Origin: AP-15 sp036008325
GTDB taxonomy: Bacteria > Pseudomonadota > Alphaproteobacteria > ATCC43930 > CGMCC-115725
Length of the DNA: 64,000 nt
Reading direction: 5' to 3'
NCBI GenBank assembly: GCA_036008325.1
Contig: DASYNW010000088.1
Coordinates: 1 to 64,000 of the forward strand
Shown: one piece after another, positions 61,260 to 64,000 of the stretch
Layout of the letters: every line of letters starts with the position of its first letter
Position numbering within the stretch: the stretch's first letter is position 1
Translations under genes and position numbers: made by a program
Notes under the pieces: generated by a model
What the model saw: the letters and a program-made list of their open reading frames with translations, nothing else
Database searches by the model: none
Told to the model about the DNA's origin: nothing

Positions 61260-62491
61260 GGCACACCTCCCAGAAAGACCACGCCCTGCTTCTCCAGCCC
61301 GTCGAGGGCATCGCGGTCGAGACCGAGCTCAGCCAGGATCGCCGCGGTGTGCTCGCCGAGGGATGGAGCCGGTCGGCGCAGCCTGCCAGGGGTGCCGGAC
61401 AGGCGCGAGATTACGTTGTGCATCGGCAGATGTCCCAGCTCAGCGTCCGGAAGATCGACCAGGATCTCGCGTGCGATCACATGCGGATCTGCGATGAATT
61501 GATCAATGTCGTAGACCGGCGCCGCGGTCACTTCGGCCCGCCCGAAGGCCTCCATATTCTCGGCGAGGGTGCGCGCTTCGATAAAAGCGACAATCGGCGC
61601 CTCGCACGCCTCGGCGTTTTTGACCCGCTCGGTGTTGGTGCGAAAACGCGGATCGGCGATCATGTCGTCACGGCCGATCGCGCGGAATAGGCGCTCGGCC
61701 ATCGCCTGGATCGACGCGGAAATCCCGACATAGCGGCCATCCTTGGTCCGGAACACATTGCGCGGCGATGTCGTCTCCGATCGGCTGCCGGTGCGCTCGC
61801 GCACCTGCCCGGTCAAGCCGTAGATCGCCGCCTCGGTGGCGATGAACGAAAACAGCGGATCGAGCAGCGGCAGATCGATCACCTGGCCTTTGCCGCCCTT
61901 GACCTCGATTTCGCGCAGCGCCACGAGCACGGCGGTCGCGCCGTAGAGGCCGGCGACCATGTCAGCGAGCGCGGTCGGCGGCAAAACCGGCTCGCGATCG
62001 GCAAAGCCGGTGCGCGCGGCATAGCCCGACATGCTCTCGACCAAGGTGCCAAAGCCAGGGCGGTCGCGGTAGGGTCCGTCCTGCCCCCAGCCAGAGACCC
62101 GCAGAATGATCAGGCCGGGGTTGCGCCGATGCAGGCTTTCGGGACCGAGGCCCATCGTTTCGAGTGTCCCCGGCCGGAAATTTTCGATCAGAACCCGGGC
62201 GCCGCCGACCAGATCGGACAACAATTCGCGACCGCGCGCGTCGCGAAGGTTCAACGCCACGCTCTTCTTGTTTCGCGAGTAGACCTTCCAGTGGACGCTA
62301 ACCCCGTTTGTCTGCCAGGCGCGCAGCGGGTCGCCTCGCTTCGGATCCTCGATCTTGATGACCTCAGCACCGAAATCGGCGAGCTGCAGGCTGACCATAT
62401 TGCCGGAGACGAGCCTCGACAGGTCGATGACCCGCACCCCGTCGAGCGGACACGCCAACTGCGGTTGAAAAGCCTTCTCGGGCACGCCCAT
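61256..62491 (-). CDS. CaiB/BaiF (family III) CoA-transferase
   Basis: This protein has 411 residues. PLDGVRVIDLSRLVSGNMVS at the N-terminus, FGAEVIKIEDPKRGDPLR, the KSVALNLRDARGRELLSDLV segment and VLIENFRPGTLETMGLG are typical. The catalytic aspartate expected in this family would be the one near SGYAARTGFAD or slightly before; I cannot fix it by eye. It is first in a two-gene unit with the CitE-like lyase. Confidence 0.92.
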   Translation of the reverse strand: MGVPEKAFQPQLACPLDGVRVIDLSRLVSGNMVSLQLADFGAEVIKIEDPKRGDPLRAWQTNGVSVHWKVYSRNKKSVALNLRDARGRELLSDLVGGARVLIENFRPGTLETMGLGPESLHRRNPGLIILRVSGWGQDGPYRDRPGFGTLVESMSGYAARTGFADREPVLPPTALADMVAGLYGATAVLVALREIEVKGGKGQVIDLPLLDPLFSFIATEAAIYGLTGQVRERTGSRSETTSPRNVFRTKDGRYVGISASIQAMAERLFRAIGRDDMIADPRFRTNTERVKNAEACEAPIVAFIEARTLAENMEAFGRAEVTAAPVYDIDQFIADPHVIAREILVDLPDAELGHLPMHNVISRLSGTPGRLRRPAPSLGEHTAAILAELGLDRDALDGLEKQGVVFLGGVP

Positions 62492-63026
62492 CGCCCCACC
62501 GTTCCCGATTACCGGTCCGTCAGCTTATCCCCGCCCAGGCCGGAAACAAAGAGTGGGCCGCGCGGATCGGGATCACATCAGCTTTGCGCCTGAGAGTTAA
62601 TTTTGCTGATCCGCTGTGAAGCAGTTCACACACTGGAGCGCCAATCTCCCGGTAACCATGGCGGCATCGCGGCGGATCCAGCCGCCGGTATAGAAAGTCC
62701 GCCATGGTCCGCATCGATCCAGCGCAACTCGCCGATGTGAACAATTCGGGAAGATGCGAGCTCACGGTCGACAGCCGTCCCCACATTGATCCTGCGCCCG
62801 AGCGGCCGCGGTCGCTGCGGGGATGTAGGCAAAAGTTGCGGCGTCATAATCCGGCAAAACACCCTGGCAAATCTCGCCATCGCAAGCTTTCCAACGGAGG
62901 ACCAGCTTCAAGCACGGTCGCCGAGAGCGCCATTTCTCGAGGTCAGACAGATTAAGCTATCCCACCCTCTCCACCAGCAACAGGCCTTCGTGAAATGGAT
63001 GGACATCGCTCTCGTGAAACGATATG
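62492..63026. other. Gene-free region upstream of ctrA
   Basis: About 535 bases lie between the divergent CoA-transferase gene and the ctrA control elements. No open frame here looks like a real protein. I saw no GANTC (CcrM) site in the last 200 bases before ctrA. Confidence 0.4.
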
Positions 63027-63054
63027 TTAACTACCTATGGTTAGGATTAACTAC
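63027..63054 (+). promoter_or_regulatory. Likely CtrA binding cluster upstream of ctrA
   Basis: The octamer TTAACTAC occurs twice (63027-63034 and 63047-63054), exactly 20 bases apart. Between them lies ATGGTTAG (63037-63044), the reverse complement of CTAACCAT. All resemble the CtrA half-site TTAACCAT. The cluster ends 42 bases before the ctrA ATG, so autoregulation of ctrA, known in Caulobacter, is likely here too. Confidence 0.55.
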
Positions 63055-63096
63055 GACCCCGCCGGCTTGGGTTGCCGGCATGATCCGGAGGCTCCT

Positions 63097-63852
63097 ATGC
63101 GCGTGCTTCTCGTCGAGGATGACACGGCCACATCCGCCAGCATCAAGATGATGCTGCGAAAAGAAAACTTCATTTGCGATACGACCGATCTCGGCGAGGA
63201 CGGGCTGGAGATTGGCAAGTTGTACGATTATGACATCATCCTCCTCGATCTCATGCTTCCCGACATCGATGGGTACGAAGTGCTGCGGCGGCTGCGCGCA
63301 GCGCGGGTCCATACCCCGATCCTAATTCTTTCCGGGCTGGCCGAACTCGATCATAAGCTCAAAGGCTTGGGCTTCGGCGCCGACGACTTCCTGACCAAGC
63401 CGTTCGATCGCCGCGAGTTGGTGGCACGCATTCACGCCATCGTCCGCCGCTCGAAGGGCCATTCCGAATCGGTAATTCGCACCGGCAAGCTCATGGTCAA
63501 TCTCGACGCCCGCGTCGTCGAAGTCGACGGTCGCCCATTGCATCTGACCGGCAAAGAATACGGCATTCTGGAACTGCTCAGCCTCCGCAAAGGGACCACC
63601 CTGACCAAGGAAATGTTCCTCAATCATCTTTATGGCGGGATGGATGAGCCCGAATTGAAGATCATTGACGTTTTCGTCTGCAAGTTGCGCAAAAAGCTCG
63701 CACACGCTACCAGCGGGAAGCACTATATCGAGACCGTTTGGGGACGCGGCTATGTGCTGCGAGATCCGCCTGAACCGATCGCCGCCTCGATCGGAGCCAG
63801 CCCGGCAGCCCCGGCCAATCGCGAGCCGCACCTCGGTACGGCCGCCGCTTAG
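63097..63852 (+). CDS. ctrA: CtrA, cell-cycle response regulator
   Basis: This OmpR-family regulator of 251 residues controls the cell cycle, motility or envelope genes in alphaproteobacteria. The receiver domain begins MRVLLVEDD, with phospho-acceptor Asp51 in LYDYDIILLDLMLPD. The winged-helix domain contains VDGRPLHLTGKEYGILELLS, LYGGMDEPELKIIDVFVCKL and TVWGRGYVL, which match CtrA closely. The C-terminal 20 residues are a variable Ala/Pro tail. The start has a CGGAG site. The stop overlaps that of chpT. Confidence 0.95.
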   Translation: MRVLLVEDDTATSASIKMMLRKENFICDTTDLGEDGLEIGKLYDYDIILLDLMLPDIDGYEVLRRLRAARVHTPILILSGLAELDHKLKGLGFGADDFLTKPFDRRELVARIHAIVRRSKGHSESVIRTGKLMVNLDARVVEVDGRPLHLTGKEYGILELLSLRKGTTLTKEMFLNHLYGGMDEPELKIIDVFVCKLRKKLAHATSGKHYIETVWGRGYVLRDPPEPIAASIGASPAAPANREPHLGTAAA

Positions 63853-64000
63853 GCGTCCGACCTGATCGAAAGCAACCGGACCGATCCGGGTCCGTTCTCG
63901 CCCGCGACCAGGCTGAGGCCCTGTGCTCGGGCAACAAGAGCGGTGAAATAGGCATGCACGGTCCGCGCGGTGATTGCCCCGAAGGGCGTTAAGAGCCGCA
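63849..64000 (-). CDS. chpT: ChpT-like histidine phosphotransferase, C-terminal end only
   Basis: The last 49 codons of a gene enter from the right edge, ending LSLVAGENGPGSVRLLSIRS and DA before a TAA. The segment TPFGAITARTVHAYFTALVA is typical of the C-terminal ATPase-like half of ChpT, which passes phosphate to CtrA. The convergent position next to ctrA supports the call. The stop codons of the two genes share bases (TTAG at 63849-63852). Only a fragment is visible, so the call is tentative. Confidence 0.6.
   Translation of the reverse strand, partial: RLLTPFGAITARTVHAYFTALVARAQGLSLVAGENGPGSVRLLSIRSDA

Noticed and set aside
62704..62955. 83-codon plus-strand frame upstream of ctrA
   Set aside because: Its composition is not protein-like, it has no ribosome site and no recognised motif; it is more likely chance in a GC-rich leader.

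Overview
The window reads as chromosomal DNA of a high-GC alphaproteobacterium, most likely of the Rhodospirillales or a relative. The clade evidence is the CtrA cell-cycle regulator next to a ChpT-like phosphotransferase fragment at the right end, COQ9, three-gene PntAA/PntAB/PntB transhydrogenase, the DUF2155 and DUF4169 families, and the gene order aroQ-accB-accC-aat-DUF2155. Nearly all of it is core genome. I see no prophage, integrase, transposase, CRISPR array, rRNA or tRNA.

Layout. 1-5.9 kb (minus strand): start of an exported protein, a lone CoA-transferase B subunit, pmbA, an AT-rich patch bounded by inverted repeats, ubiD and an MFS transporter. 6.1-12.5 kb (minus): rpmB-tamA-tamB. 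12.7-19.2 kb: acyl-CoA ligase, a truncated porin remnant, ubiX between two YdcH-like small genes, purEK, COQ9-def and rpsU. 19.2-19.97 kb: a decayed region with a broken small gene and two possible small membrane proteins. 20-24.8 kb: the transhydrogenase operon (minus), then an ECF sigma/anti-sigma pair. 25.2-32.3 kb: mitochondrial-type aconitase, dnaE, an amidase and a SnoaL-like protein. 32.6-38.3 kb: a complete urea ABC transporter operon, urtABCDE, behind a good sigma-54 promoter match. 38.3-40.2 kb: an OmpR-type regulator, a second ECF sigma factor and a DUF4169 gene. 40.5-46.2 kb: the rod-shape operon mreB-mreC-mreD-mrdA-rodA. 46.3-50 kb: an unknown protein, a YcjX GTPase-like protein and a Do-type protease. 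50.1-56.9 kb: an accessory-looking stretch with an amidohydrolase, a lone Rieske protein, a composite pseudogene, a thioesterase, a GIY-YIG-like protein, an alpha/beta hydrolase, a CopD-like membrane protein and a GST. 57-62.5 kb: aroQ-accB-accC-aat facing DUF2155-citE-caiB. 63-64 kb: ctrA and the end of chpT.

Functional themes. Ubiquinone synthesis is represented by ubiD, ubiX (which makes the prenylated flavin that UbiD needs) and COQ9. Envelope building is represented by tamAB, the mre/mrd cluster, an amidase and the Do protease. Nitrogen supply is represented by urt; no urease lies in the window. Fatty-acid priming is represented by accBC. CtrA and ChpT belong to the cell-cycle phosphorelay.

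I found no convincing undescribed multi-gene system. The items most worth a second look are the atypical base composition of rodA, the mitochondrial-type aconitase, three gene wrecks, orphan subunits (scoB, Rieske), the CtrA-like octamers upstream of ctrA, the sigma-54 site upstream of urtA and unexplained small repeats. All family calls come from reading the sequence; no database search was run.
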